DNA of 64,000 nt from Carpediemonas membranifera. Its lineage: Eukaryota; Fornicata. The notes below the pieces were generated by a model. That model had not been told where the DNA came from, made no database searches, and was given only the letters and a program-made list of their open reading frames with translations. The DNA lies in the NCBI GenBank assembly GCA_019828565.1, contig JAHDYR010000012.1:868001-932000 (forward strand). The letters run 5' to 3'. Made by a program: the position numbers and the translations under genes. Shown in pieces: positions 36,962-46,627 of the stretch; positions within the stretch are counted from its first letter, which is position 1; every line of letters starts with the position of its first letter.

Positions 36962-39623
36962 CGATCGTGCACCAGCCGAGATCGCTCATCCGCTGATCCA
37001 GGACTACCCGGACCTGTTCGCTTCTGAACTGCCTGGTGTCATCGGTGTTGAGCCTTTCCACATTGACCTATCCGACACCGACGTCGCCCCGTTTCCACCG
37101 CGCCGTATGTCGCCCGCCCTAGCTGAGGCCGTCAAGGCAGAGGTAGATGGGCTCCTCGCCAGAGGCATTATCCAACCCTCGACCTCGCCTTTCGCCTCCC
37201 CCGCCTTCACAGTGCCGAAGCGCGGGGGCAAGCGTCGCATGGTAATTGACTACCGGCGCCTGAACGAGAAAACGGTCCCCCTGCAGTACCCGCTAAGCAA
37301 CCCGGCTGAGCTGCATCGTAGGCTCGCCGGCCATAACTACTACACGACGATTGACCTGGTCAGCGGATATCACCAGGTTCCGGTGGACCCGGCCTCCCGT
37401 CCTCTCACGGCATTCGCGACGCCCGCTGGCCTGTTTGAGTTCTGCCGTCTCCCTTTCGGTCTACGTTGTGCCCCTGCCTTTTTCCAACGTATGATGATGT
37501 CTGTGCTCAACGGACTCGTCGGTCGCATCTGTGAGGTATACCTAGACGACGTGATCATCCATGGGGACACCCAGGAAGAGCTGGATCGCAACACGCGCGC
37601 CGTATTCGACCGCCTTCAGCAACACCAGTTCCGTCTGGGTCGTGACAAGTGCCAGTTCGCGAAGACCGAGGTAGAGTACGTGGGACACCTCATCTCGAAG
37701 AAAGGCATCCGCACATCACCGGAGCGCGTCGCTGCTATCGTCGCGATGAAGCCCCCTTCGTCGGTCGCGGCGGTGCGCTCATTCACGGGTATGACTAACT
37801 ACCTGCGGGAATTTATTCCGAACTACGCATCGGTCCTGGCGCCCATCGTCGACCTCACCAAGGCAAAAGTGCCGTTCGTCTGGGGCAAAGCCCAACAGCA
37901 GGTCTTCGAGGAAGTGAAGCGCCTCATCATGCGCCGACCGATCCTCGCGTACCCCGACTACTCCCGGACGCTCATCGTGCGTACCGACGCCTCCACCGCC
38001 GGTTGCGGCGGTGTTCTCCTACAGGAGAAGGACGGTGAGGAACAAGTCATCGCCTACACCTCCCACCGTTTCACTGAGGCCGAGCAACGCTGGAGCACCA
38101 TCGAACAGGAGCTCTTTGGCGTGTTCCATGCCATCATCAGCTTCGAGCATTTCATCCTAGGGCACCCCTTCGTTGTCGAGACGGACCATCGGAATTTGAC
38201 CTATCTTGAGTCCACCACTACGCCTAAGCTCGTCCGCTGGCGCCTTCGCCTCTCCGAATACGACTTCACGGTCCGTCACATCGCCGGAGTCAACAACGAG
38301 GTGGCCGATTGCCTTTCCAGATGCCTGACGATTCGCTCACAGCGCGTGGCATCCCCGGTGGACATTACCCACCAGGTACGGCAGCTTTTTGGCAAGTGCC
38401 ACAACGCCCGTGTTGGACACATGGGCACCCGCATCACGACGGATCGGATCGCCGCCCAGCTACCTTCGTTTGCCCGCAAGGCGATCGAGAAACACGTCAA
38501 GCCCCTAGTCCGTACATGCCCGGTGTGCCAGCTCACGCGACAGCGCGCCAAGGTCAGTGTACACCTCCCTCGCCAGCCCACAATGGCACCGTACCCCATG
38601 CACACCTGGGCCGTGGACTTTATTGGCCCGTTCCCGGAAGAACACGGTTTCCGTCACATCCTAGCCGCCGTTGACTGCTTCTCCCGGTTCGTGGAGCTAG
38701 TTCCCACGCCCGATTGCACCGCGCAGTCAGCGGTCACGGCCATCATGCAACTGGTGGGCCGCTACGGATGCCCGGCACACATTCGCTCTGATCAGGGCCC
38801 CCACTTTACCGCCCACCTGTTTGCTCAGCTCTCGCGCATCCTGAACATTCAGCACGACTTTACGCTCCCGTACCATCACCAGTATAACGGCATCATCGAG
38901 CGCCGCAACAAGGAAGTGAACCGCCACCTCCGCGCCGCCATGAACGAGCTGACCGATGATTTAGCCGACTGGGTTGCCTGTCTCCCGCTTGTACAGCGCA
39001 CTCTGAACTGCACGCCGTGTGCAGCCACCGGCAACATACCCCCGGCCAACATCATGTTCGGTAACCTCACCGACACGGACCGAGTACTGCTACACAACCC
39101 GGTGGAGGGGGTGGGCGACGTCGCATTGTACTACGACAACCTGCTTGAGGCACAGAGACAGCTTGTCAAGGCCGTGCCAGTTCCTAAGCCACGTCCGGTC
39201 ACCCAGACCACTTTCACTGTCGGCCAAGCTGTTGTGGTCACCAGGCCCGACAATGCCCGTGGCCCCTCTCGTCTGAGCCCCATCTATATGGGCCCCTACA
39301 CCGTAGCCTCCCTCGACGGCACACTCGCCACCCTCACGAATCTTCGAACTCGTGCCGAAGAGACGTATGATCTCCGCCGCCTCGTTCCCTTCCTCGGCGA
39401 CTACACCCCCGACGACCTCACCGCCTTCGCTGCCGCCGGTGAGCAAGAATACACCGTCGAAGACATCATCGACCACCGCTCTGGTCGTACCAAGACCCGT
39501 TTCCGTTTCCGTGTCCGCTGGGCCGGCTACGGTCCCGATGACGACACCTGGCTTCCCTATGCCGAGGTCCGTGACCTCGAAGCCCTCGACCGGTACTTGT
39601 CGAAGACCGGCATTCAGCTGTAA
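36933..39623 (+). CDS. pol: Gypsy D unit 2 pol
   Basis: About 896 codons with no internal break: RT (YLDD near 202), RNase H (TDAS near 350), integrase zinc region (CPVC near 530), core (DFIG 562, SDQG 620, IERR 652), chromodomain 840-890. The only separation from gag is the C-run. It has A to V in the QQxFEE box relative to units 1 and 3. Confidence 0.9.
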   Translation: MRPPRCPLPDDRAPAEIAHPLIQDYPDLFASELPGVIGVEPFHIDLSDTDVAPFPPRRMSPALAEAVKAEVDGLLARGIIQPSTSPFASPAFTVPKRGGKRRMVIDYRRLNEKTVPLQYPLSNPAELHRRLAGHNYYTTIDLVSGYHQVPVDPASRPLTAFATPAGLFEFCRLPFGLRCAPAFFQRMMMSVLNGLVGRICEVYLDDVIIHGDTQEELDRNTRAVFDRLQQHQFRLGRDKCQFAKTEVEYVGHLISKKGIRTSPERVAAIVAMKPPSSVAAVRSFTGMTNYLREFIPNYASVLAPIVDLTKAKVPFVWGKAQQQVFEEVKRLIMRRPILAYPDYSRTLIVRTDASTAGCGGVLLQEKDGEEQVIAYTSHRFTEAEQRWSTIEQELFGVFHAIISFEHFILGHPFVVETDHRNLTYLESTTTPKLVRWRLRLSEYDFTVRHIAGVNNEVADCLSRCLTIRSQRVASPVDITHQVRQLFGKCHNARVGHMGTRITTDRIAAQLPSFARKAIEKHVKPLVRTCPVCQLTRQRAKVSVHLPRQPTMAPYPMHTWAVDFIGPFPEEHGFRHILAAVDCFSRFVELVPTPDCTAQSAVTAIMQLVGRYGCPAHIRSDQGPHFTAHLFAQLSRILNIQHDFTLPYHHQYNGIIERRNKEVNRHLRAAMNELTDDLADWVACLPLVQRTLNCTPCAATGNIPPANIMFGNLTDTDRVLLHNPVEGVGDVALYYDNLLEAQRQLVKAVPVPKPRPVTQTTFTVGQAVVVTRPDNARGPSRLSPIYMGPYTVASLDGTLATLTNLRTRAEETYDLRRLVPFLGDYTPDDLTAFAAAGEQEYTVEDIIDHRSGRTKTRFRFRVRWAGYGPDDDTWLPYAEVRDLEALDRYLSKTGIQL

Positions 39624-39767
39624 TAGAGAGGGTAGTGTGGTGAGGCGCAGTTTAAGGTTTTGGTTTTTGACCATTTTCACCACTGCGGTTTCCAGGAGTA
39701 AATCAGTTCTCATCCATTAATTGGAAAGTTCCCTTCAAGGCCAAACCAAGCACAGTATCGATACTAC

Positions 39768-40904
39768 ATGCAGTCTTTTGGCATCACCATCCCGTATTTG
39801 CGATCGCTTACGCGTTCTGCCTTCTTCACCTTCCAGGACGACGTCGATCACTACCAAGTTCAAGCGAGAGCCCTCAATCTCCAACTACCTCCCCTTGCAA
39901 CCTTCCTTAGCCCATCTGTCACGCGCCTCGTGCGCCTCCGCGTCCCTATCGACGATATCCCCGACGGCGACCTCTTCGACACTATCGCGACCGAGTTCTT
40001 CAAGTTTCATACACAAGTTGAAGCTTACCAGTCTATCCAGCGCCTCCGCCTGCGCTCCCTCGAGCCGCCGGCCCTCTTAGCCCACATAGACACTTACCAT
40101 AAGACCCTCGCGCTATGTGATGATAACACTCGCCCCATCGATCAACAGACGCGGAAGCTCTTCACTGCCTCGCTCCCCTCGGCCCTCAAGACTCGCCTCA
40201 AGATCGTTAGCCCCGAGACCTTCGCTGAGGCCTGTGAGGCGGCCATCACAGAGCTCGATGACATAGTCTCCATCCGCGCGCAGAGCGAATCTTTCCGCGA
40301 CGAGCCCCGCCTCGACATGCCGCCCCGGCGCCCTCCGCCCATCAAGGCCAAGGCTGAGCCGACCGCCCCTACCGTCGATCGCCGGCCGAAGTCGGAGCTC
40401 ATCTGCCACGGTTGTGGCCTCACAGGTCATGTACGGCCCGAGTGCCCTCACCGGGATCACCCCGGCTTCTTCGCGCATGGCATCCGTCGCCAAGCGCTCA
40501 ACCTCACTGCTAAGTTGGCCGCCCACACCAACAACAGCAGCCCTCATGTGAGCCTCCATTTCTCTGACCACGTCCCTCGCACCGCCTTGCTTGATACCGG
40601 TGCCAGCCTTAACTTCATCCCTCCAGCGCTTGCCGAGGAGATGCACCTGCGTCTCTTCGAGGCCCACGTCCCGCTCGAGACGGCCAACGGCACTATTACC
40701 GCGGAGTATACGACCCGTCCCGTGACTATCACACTGCAGCTCGAGCGCCCAGTGGAGGTCACGGCGGAGTTCTTCGTCCTCCCTTCCGCCGGAGAGCTAA
40801 TCATCGGCGTGCCCACGATACGCGCCGTGGGTTTGTTGCCCGACCTGCTCGCCCCGCGCGCCGAGGCAGAGTTCGTTGAGGCCACCCCGGTGCCCCCTGC
40901 CTGA
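39768..40904 (+). CDS. gag: Gypsy D unit 3 gag-protease
   Basis: Identical product to unit 2, with the same five-C run and stop. That two units share the extra C suggests it was present before duplication and is not a random read error. Confidence 0.88.
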   Translation: MQSFGITIPYLRSLTRSAFFTFQDDVDHYQVQARALNLQLPPLATFLSPSVTRLVRLRVPIDDIPDGDLFDTIATEFFKFHTQVEAYQSIQRLRLRSLEPPALLAHIDTYHKTLALCDDNTRPIDQQTRKLFTASLPSALKTRLKIVSPETFAEACEAAITELDDIVSIRAQSESFRDEPRLDMPPRRPPPIKAKAEPTAPTVDRRPKSELICHGCGLTGHVRPECPHRDHPGFFAHGIRRQALNLTAKLAAHTNNSSPHVSLHFSDHVPRTALLDTGASLNFIPPALAEEMHLRLFEAHVPLETANGTITAEYTTRPVTITLQLERPVEVTAEFFVLPSAGELIIGVPTIRAVGLLPDLLAPRAEAEFVEATPVPPA

Positions 40905-43566
40905 CGATCGTGCACCAGCCGAGATCGCTCATCCGCTGATCCAGGACTACCCGGACCTGTTCGCTTCTGAACTGCCTGGTGTCATCGGTGTTGAGCCTTT
41001 CCACATTGACCTATCCGACACCGACGTCGCCCCGTTTCCACCGCGCCGTATGTCGCCCGCCCTAGCTGAGGCCGTCAAGGCAGAGGTAGATGGGCTCCTC
41101 GCCAGAGGCATTATCCAACCCTCGACCTCGCCTTTCGCCTCCCCCGCCTTCACAGTGCCGAAGCGCGGGGGCAAGCGTCGCATGGTAATTGACTACCGGC
41201 GCCTGAACGAGAAAACGGTCCCCCTGCAGTACCCGCTAAGCAACCCGGCTGAGCTGCATCGTAGGCTCGCCGGCCATAACTACTACACGACGATTGACCT
41301 GGTCAGCGGATATCACCAGGTTCCGGTGGACCCGGCCTCCCGTCCTCTCACGGCATTCGCGACGCCCGCTGGCCTGTTTGAGTTCTGCCGTCTCCCTTTC
41401 GGTCTACGTTGTGCCCCTGCCTTTTTCCAACGTATGATGATGTCTGTGCTCAACGGACTCGTCGGTCGCATCTGTGAGGTATACCTAGACGACGTGATCA
41501 TCCATGGGGACACCCAGGAAGAGCTGGATCGCAACACGCGCGCCGTATTCGACCGCCTTCAGCAACACCAGTTCCGTCTGGGTCGTGACAAGTGCCAGTT
41601 CGCGAAGACCGAGGTAGAGTACGTGGGACACCTCATCTCGAAGAAAGGCATCCGCACATCACCGGAGCGCGTCGCTGCTATCGTCGCGATGAAGCCCCCT
41701 TCGTCGGTCGCGGCGGTGCGCTCATTCACGGGTATGACTAACTACCTGCGGGAATTTATTCCGAACTACGCATCGGTCCTGGCGCCCATCGTCGACCTCA
41801 CCAAGGCAAAAGTGCCGTTCGTCTGGGGCAAAGCCCAACAGCAGGCCTTCGAGGAAGTGAAGCGCCTCATCATGCGCCGACCGATCCTCGCGTACCCCGA
41901 CTACTCCCGGACGCTCATCGTGCGTACCGACGCCTCCACCGCCGGTTGCGGCGGTGTTCTCCTACAGGAGAAGGACGGTGAGGAACAAGTCATCGCCTAC
42001 ACCTCCCACCGTTTCACTGAGGCCGAGCAACGCTGGAGCACCATCGAACAGGAGCTCTTTGGCGTGTTCCATGCCATCATCAGCTTCGAGCATTTCATCC
42101 TAGGGCACCCCTTCGTTGTCGAGACGGACCATCGGAATTTGACCTATCTTGAGTCCACCACTACGCCTAAGCTCGTCCGCTGGCGCCTTCGCCTCTCCGA
42201 ATACGACTTCACGGTCCGTCACATCGCCGGAGTCAACAACGAGGTGGCCGATTGCCTTTCCAGATGCCTGACGATTCGCTCACAGCGCGTGGCATCCCCG
42301 GTGGACATTACCCACCAGGTACGGCAGCTTTTTGGCAAGTGCCACAACGCCCGTGTTGGACACATGGGCACCCGCATCACGACGGATCGGATCGCCGCCC
42401 AGCTACCTTCGTTTGCCCGCAAGGCGATCGAGAAACACGTCAAGCCCCTAGTCCGTACATGCCCGGTGTGCCAGCTCACGCGACAGCGCGCCAAGGTCAG
42501 TGTACACCTCCCTCGCCAGCCCACAATGGCACCGTACCCCATGCACACCTGGGCCGTGGACTTTATTGGCCCGTTCCCGGAAGAACACGGTTTCCGTCAC
42601 ATCCTAGCCGCCGTTGACTGCTTCTCCCGGTTCGTGGAGCTAGTTCCCACGCCCGATTGCACCGCGCAGTCAGCGGTCACGGCCATCATGCAACTGGTGG
42701 GCCGCTACGGATGCCCGGCACACATTCGCTCTGATCAGGGCCCCCACTTTACCGCCCACCTGTTTGCTCAGCTCTCGCGCATCCTGAACATTCAGCACGA
42801 CTTTACGCTCCCGTACCATCACCAGTATAACGGCATCATCGAGCGCCGCAACAAGGAAGTGAACCGCCACCTCCGCGCCGCCATGAACGAGCTGACCGAT
42901 GATTTAGCCGACTGGGTTGCCTGTCTCCCGCTTGTACAGCGCACTCTGAACTGCACGCCGTGTGCAGCCACCGGCAACATACCCCCGGCCAACATCATGT
43001 TCGGTAACCTCACCGACACGGACCGAGTACTGCTACACAACCCGGTGGAGGGGGTGGGCGACGTCGCATTGTACTACGACAACCTGCTTGAGGCACAGAG
43101 ACAGCTTGTCAAGGCCGTGCCAGTTCCTAAGCCACGTCCGGTCACCCAGACCACTTTCACTGTCGGCCAAGCTGTTGTGGTCACCAGGCCCGACAATGCC
43201 CGTGGCCCCTCTCGTCTGAGCCCCATCTATATGGGCCCCTACACCGTAGCCTCCCTCGACGGCACACTCGCCACCCTCACGAATCTTCGAACTCGTGCCG
43301 AAGAGACGTATGATCTCCGCCGCCTCGTTCCCTTCCTCGGCGACTACACCCCCGACGACCTCACCGCCTTCGCTGCCGCCGGTGAGCAAGAATACACCGT
43401 CGAAGACATCATCGACCACCGCTCTGGTCGTACCAAGACCCGTTTCCGTTTCCGTGTCCGCTGGGCCGGCTACGGTCCCGATGACGACACCTGGCTTCCC
43501 TATGCCGAGGTCCGTGACCTCGAAGCCCTCGACCGGTACTTGTCGAAGACCGGCATTCAGCTGTAA
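40876..43566 (+). CDS. pol: Gypsy D unit 3 pol
   Basis: Same 896-codon pol as unit 2 apart from the single A/V difference. All RT, RNase H and integrase catalytic residues and the chromodomain are present. It is followed by the purine tract AGAGAGGGTAG and the fourth LTR at 43579. Confidence 0.9.
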   Translation: MRPPRCPLPDDRAPAEIAHPLIQDYPDLFASELPGVIGVEPFHIDLSDTDVAPFPPRRMSPALAEAVKAEVDGLLARGIIQPSTSPFASPAFTVPKRGGKRRMVIDYRRLNEKTVPLQYPLSNPAELHRRLAGHNYYTTIDLVSGYHQVPVDPASRPLTAFATPAGLFEFCRLPFGLRCAPAFFQRMMMSVLNGLVGRICEVYLDDVIIHGDTQEELDRNTRAVFDRLQQHQFRLGRDKCQFAKTEVEYVGHLISKKGIRTSPERVAAIVAMKPPSSVAAVRSFTGMTNYLREFIPNYASVLAPIVDLTKAKVPFVWGKAQQQAFEEVKRLIMRRPILAYPDYSRTLIVRTDASTAGCGGVLLQEKDGEEQVIAYTSHRFTEAEQRWSTIEQELFGVFHAIISFEHFILGHPFVVETDHRNLTYLESTTTPKLVRWRLRLSEYDFTVRHIAGVNNEVADCLSRCLTIRSQRVASPVDITHQVRQLFGKCHNARVGHMGTRITTDRIAAQLPSFARKAIEKHVKPLVRTCPVCQLTRQRAKVSVHLPRQPTMAPYPMHTWAVDFIGPFPEEHGFRHILAAVDCFSRFVELVPTPDCTAQSAVTAIMQLVGRYGCPAHIRSDQGPHFTAHLFAQLSRILNIQHDFTLPYHHQYNGIIERRNKEVNRHLRAAMNELTDDLADWVACLPLVQRTLNCTPCAATGNIPPANIMFGNLTDTDRVLLHNPVEGVGDVALYYDNLLEAQRQLVKAVPVPKPRPVTQTTFTVGQAVVVTRPDNARGPSRLSPIYMGPYTVASLDGTLATLTNLRTRAEETYDLRRLVPFLGDYTPDDLTAFAAAGEQEYTVEDIIDHRSGRTKTRFRFRVRWAGYGPDDDTWLPYAEVRDLEALDRYLSKTGIQL

Positions 43567-43578
43567 TAGAGAGGGTAG

Positions 43579-43755
43579 TGTGGTGAGGCGCAGTTTAAGG
43601 TTTTGGTTTTTGACCATTTTCACCACTGCGGTTTCCAGGAGTAAATCAGTTCTCATCCATTAATTGGAAAGTTCCCTTCAAGGCCAAACCAAGCACAGTA
43701 TCGATACTACATGCAGTCTTTTGGCATCACCATCCCGTATTTGCGATCGCTTACG
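43579..43755 (+). repeat. Fourth LTR and first 15 codons of gag (partial unit 4)
   Basis: LTR 43579-43655, leader, then ATG 43711 and the first codons of gag, ending abruptly at 43755. The next base belongs to Helitron 3' sequence. The two sides share only CG at the joint, as in end-joining after breakage. Confidence 0.85.
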
Positions 43756-45252
43756 AACGAAGCCGGAGGAACGAACGGAGCCCCCCCGTCTTCAATTCCG
43801 GGGGGCAGAGGGAGGCGCAGCCGACCGTGGCCCCGTTAGTCGGTGTTGAAATGAAAACGCAGTTTATGTCAATCGAAGTTTCGATTTTTTCGGAATGGTA
43901 TTTAATATGCAAGTAAAAAAATCGAAACTTGCAGTTTATGTCAATGCCGAGTTCAGTCAAACTTCAAACGATTCTTGGCGTGGAAGGTGCTACGCTTGCT
44001 TCTCTTAGCGTTGTGTTGTCCTCTCATGCTCTTCGGTGTCTCCTCCTCGCTGTCGGAGTACGTGATGAGGGTCTTGGATGACCTTGGGTGACTCATCGTT
44101 CGACGTGGTGTAGCTTCTCTGAGAGGTGATGGGGATGGGGCTGCTCTCGTAGAGCGCTGCGGGAGGATACGGCGTGGTGGTGTCGTCCGCAGACGCTTCG
44201 GGGGCACGTAGCCTTGCGACGACGGTGAGGCAGAGGGCGAGCTGATTGATATGCTCTCGATGTCGTGCACAAGAGGAGACGTGGGCCGAGGGGCGGGTGC
44301 CTGCTTGGCCCGAGCTTGACGTCTCATGGCTATGCGTTGGCGGGTAACGTGTGCAGGCGGCGGCGGCTCGTCCTCGTCTGTGATCTCGATGGGGTTGAGT
44401 GCAGTCTCTCTGGCGGCTGCTGAGTGGTCGACGTGCTCGCGCTGGTGTTCAATCCCGTCTTCGGGGAAGACGCACATGAAGTGTACACCTTCGTGGTGGC
44501 GGATGCCGGTGGCGAGAATTGTATTGTCGTCGTTGACGACGTCCTGGCAGATGGAAACACGACGGTCGGGGTCATCGTCCGCTGGCTTGATGGTGTACTC
44601 GATTGTCCTGTCGTTCTGGTACAGAATCAGAGAGTCATTCTTGATGCCGCACTCGTGACAGTAGAATGCCCACACGGTGGGGATGTTCAGGAACGTTCCG
44701 TCGAAAGTGATTCTGTGAACAGCCTCAGGGTTAAGGCCGAGGTGTATGAGAGAGTGTGTCTCTCTGTAGTCAGTGCAGTACTGCCTGAAGCGCTGCCTGA
44801 AGACCTTGACACACCCGTCCACGTCGTCTCCGTGGCCCAGGGACATAAAGTAGTCGTAGAACGCCTTGGTGCGCATCGCTAGAGCGAAGATTGCGCAGTC
44901 ACCGCCGCCGTCGTTGTCGTAGATGCGAGCGTTGCTGTATGTCGGTGACATAGTCTTCCTGGGGTTGAGTAGCGGGCATCTGCGGGCCATCTCATCCTCT
45001 GACTGCGTTGGAGGCTCGACTACCGAAATGGTGGGCGTGGGCGGCTCTGTTCTCTCGCGAGACTTGCGGCGGCGTTGGACAGTGAGGGCGTAAGTCGCGT
45101 CTCCCTTGCTGTAGTCAGGTGTAGGCGGAGACTCTGGTGTGCCCAGGTCAAAGACGACCGCAGGCTTGTGCTTGCGCTTCTCCTTCCGCTTGACCTTGCG
45201 CTTGGTCGTGGTCTTGGGCTGGGCAGGCTTGTGGGCGGCTGGAGGATGCTCT
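43756..45252 (-). mobile_element. Helitron fragment Hc (3' region piece and OTU piece)
   Basis: Begins within the GC-rich repeats of the Helitron 3' region, includes the flanked hairpin (about 43875-43930), and runs into the OTU gene until the next Helitron (Hb) joins at 45252/45253. About 1.04 kb of it duplicates 30711-31748, so the DNA on either side of the gypsy D array comes from overlapping Helitron segments, not one simple interrupted copy. Confidence 0.8.
43953..45252 (-). pseudogene. OTU protease gene of Hc, N-terminus lost
   Basis: Contains the OTU domain with both the Cys box (DGGGDCAIFAL) and the His region (HHEGVHF), reading from ATG 44990 (MARRCPLL) for 345 residues. The upstream coding sequence is open to the junction, where the Hb end adds an in-frame stop. 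The protease domain could still be made from the internal ATG. Confidence 0.8.
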
Positions 45253-46627
45253 GTAAGTTATGGTAAGGTATTGCGGATTTTGGGGGGTCCCGGTACGGGA
45301 CCCCTGGGCCCCTGCCAGGGAAGGCGACACATGCAGCGTGTAGCCTACCCCAGGGGTCCTTCGAACATGCATTGAAATCTGGGACAACGCAAATATTTTA
45401 TACTAAATTTTCACGCTCAAAAACGGGACCTCAAAATTGGACTTTGAGGTCAGAGCACACGCTACAGACGGCGTTCAGGGCTGCAGATTACTTCTCTGGA
45501 TAGCTGTGCGTGACAGCTCGGAGGCGCTACATAAGCTCCATTCAACTCCGTCGTCTTTACATTGAATTATGCATAAATAGTTGTACGACAAAAATGGCGA
45601 TTCCTAACAATTTGTGCAGTACAGCACGAGGCCTGAGGCTTCATGGCTGCTGGATTTGGTGGACTTAAGGGTCTCTGGCGGTATGATTGAGTCGCGAAAT
45701 CCACCCGAATCTAGAGAACTGCCCGAATTTTTGACCTTTGGCCTTAAAAGTTTGGAGTTGGGATAAGCCAATGCACAGTTGTGTTGGGTTCCTTTCGGTG
45801 TATACGGGATTTGTCAGAACGCCCCTGAACGATGGCTCAAAAAAAGTTATGGCCACGTCTTATATCGACTCGTCCGCAGTCACAAAATGTTCTCTACCGG
45901 CACTCGAACTCGCACCTCGTGGACCACATGGGTCACAGTTGACACCCGGGAGTGTCGGGTCGTGCTGCCTGATCCGATTCGATCGGATTCGATGGGCGCG
46001 CAAATTTCAAGGATCGTCTCGATCCTCTTCAGAAGAACGAGAATGGCTGATCCGGCCGAAGAAAACGAGCCGGGAGCGAGAACCCGCAGGCGATGCCTGT
46101 TCAGCGCGCAGGAGCGACGCTGTGAGAAACTTCAGCATTGGAATAAATTTCTCACCCCCCCTCTGGGTTGGTGATTATATGTTAGTTGGCCATGTTATAT
46201 GGCATGCGTGGTTGGCAAATGATACTAACCACTGAGCAATATTCAATTCTCGGCCGGGTCATTCGTGTTGGTATGCGTGGCAAACAGCATACGTCGCAGG
46301 TGAATGTAGGTCCAGGGGCGGAGTCCGCGGGGGGTCGCAGGGGGCAGAGAGAGTGACGGAGGCGTAGAGAGGTGTAGCGTAGCGGAGGGCGGGAGGAGCG
46401 TAGCGACGAGCGCCCGGAGCGGAGCGAAGCCGAACGAAGCCGGAGGAACGAACGGAGCCCCCGTCTTCAATTCCGGGGGGCAGAGGGAGGCGCAGCCGAC
46501 CGTGGCCCCGTTAGTCGGTGTTGAAATGAAAACGCAGTTTATGTCAATCGAAGTTTCGATTTTTTCGGAATGGTATTTAATATGCAAGTAAAAAAATCGA
46601 AACTTGCAGTTTATGTCAATGCCGAGT
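45253..46627 (-). other. 3' region of Helitron Hb (no conserved gene)
   Basis: Holds the terminal 9-bp-stem hairpin, the tRNA-like relic that has lost its B box, GAGCGAAGC-type repeats (46370-46460) and the flanked hairpin. A 165-codon open frame at 45738-46235 is not kept in the other two copies and is not called. Confidence 0.65.

Larger units (their letters stand above)
31749..43755 (+). mobile_element. Tandem array of gypsy D (three full units and a partial fourth)
   Basis: Units start at 31749, 35692, 39636 and 43579, with a period of 3943-3944 bp. Neighbouring units share one LTR, so the order is LTR-body-LTR-body-LTR-body-LTR-partial gag. Units differ by only a few bases; units 2 and 3 are closest. 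The left end lies in the H0 OTU gene. The right end is a broken junction inside gag at 43755 joined to Helitron sequence, so no target repeat can be checked. Confidence 0.9.

Noticed and set aside
45738-46235. 165-codon open frame in the Helitron 3' region
   Set aside because: The corresponding frame in the other copies (starting 13654 and 50659) diverges through homopolymer shifts, and the product shows no protein-like pattern. Treated as chance.
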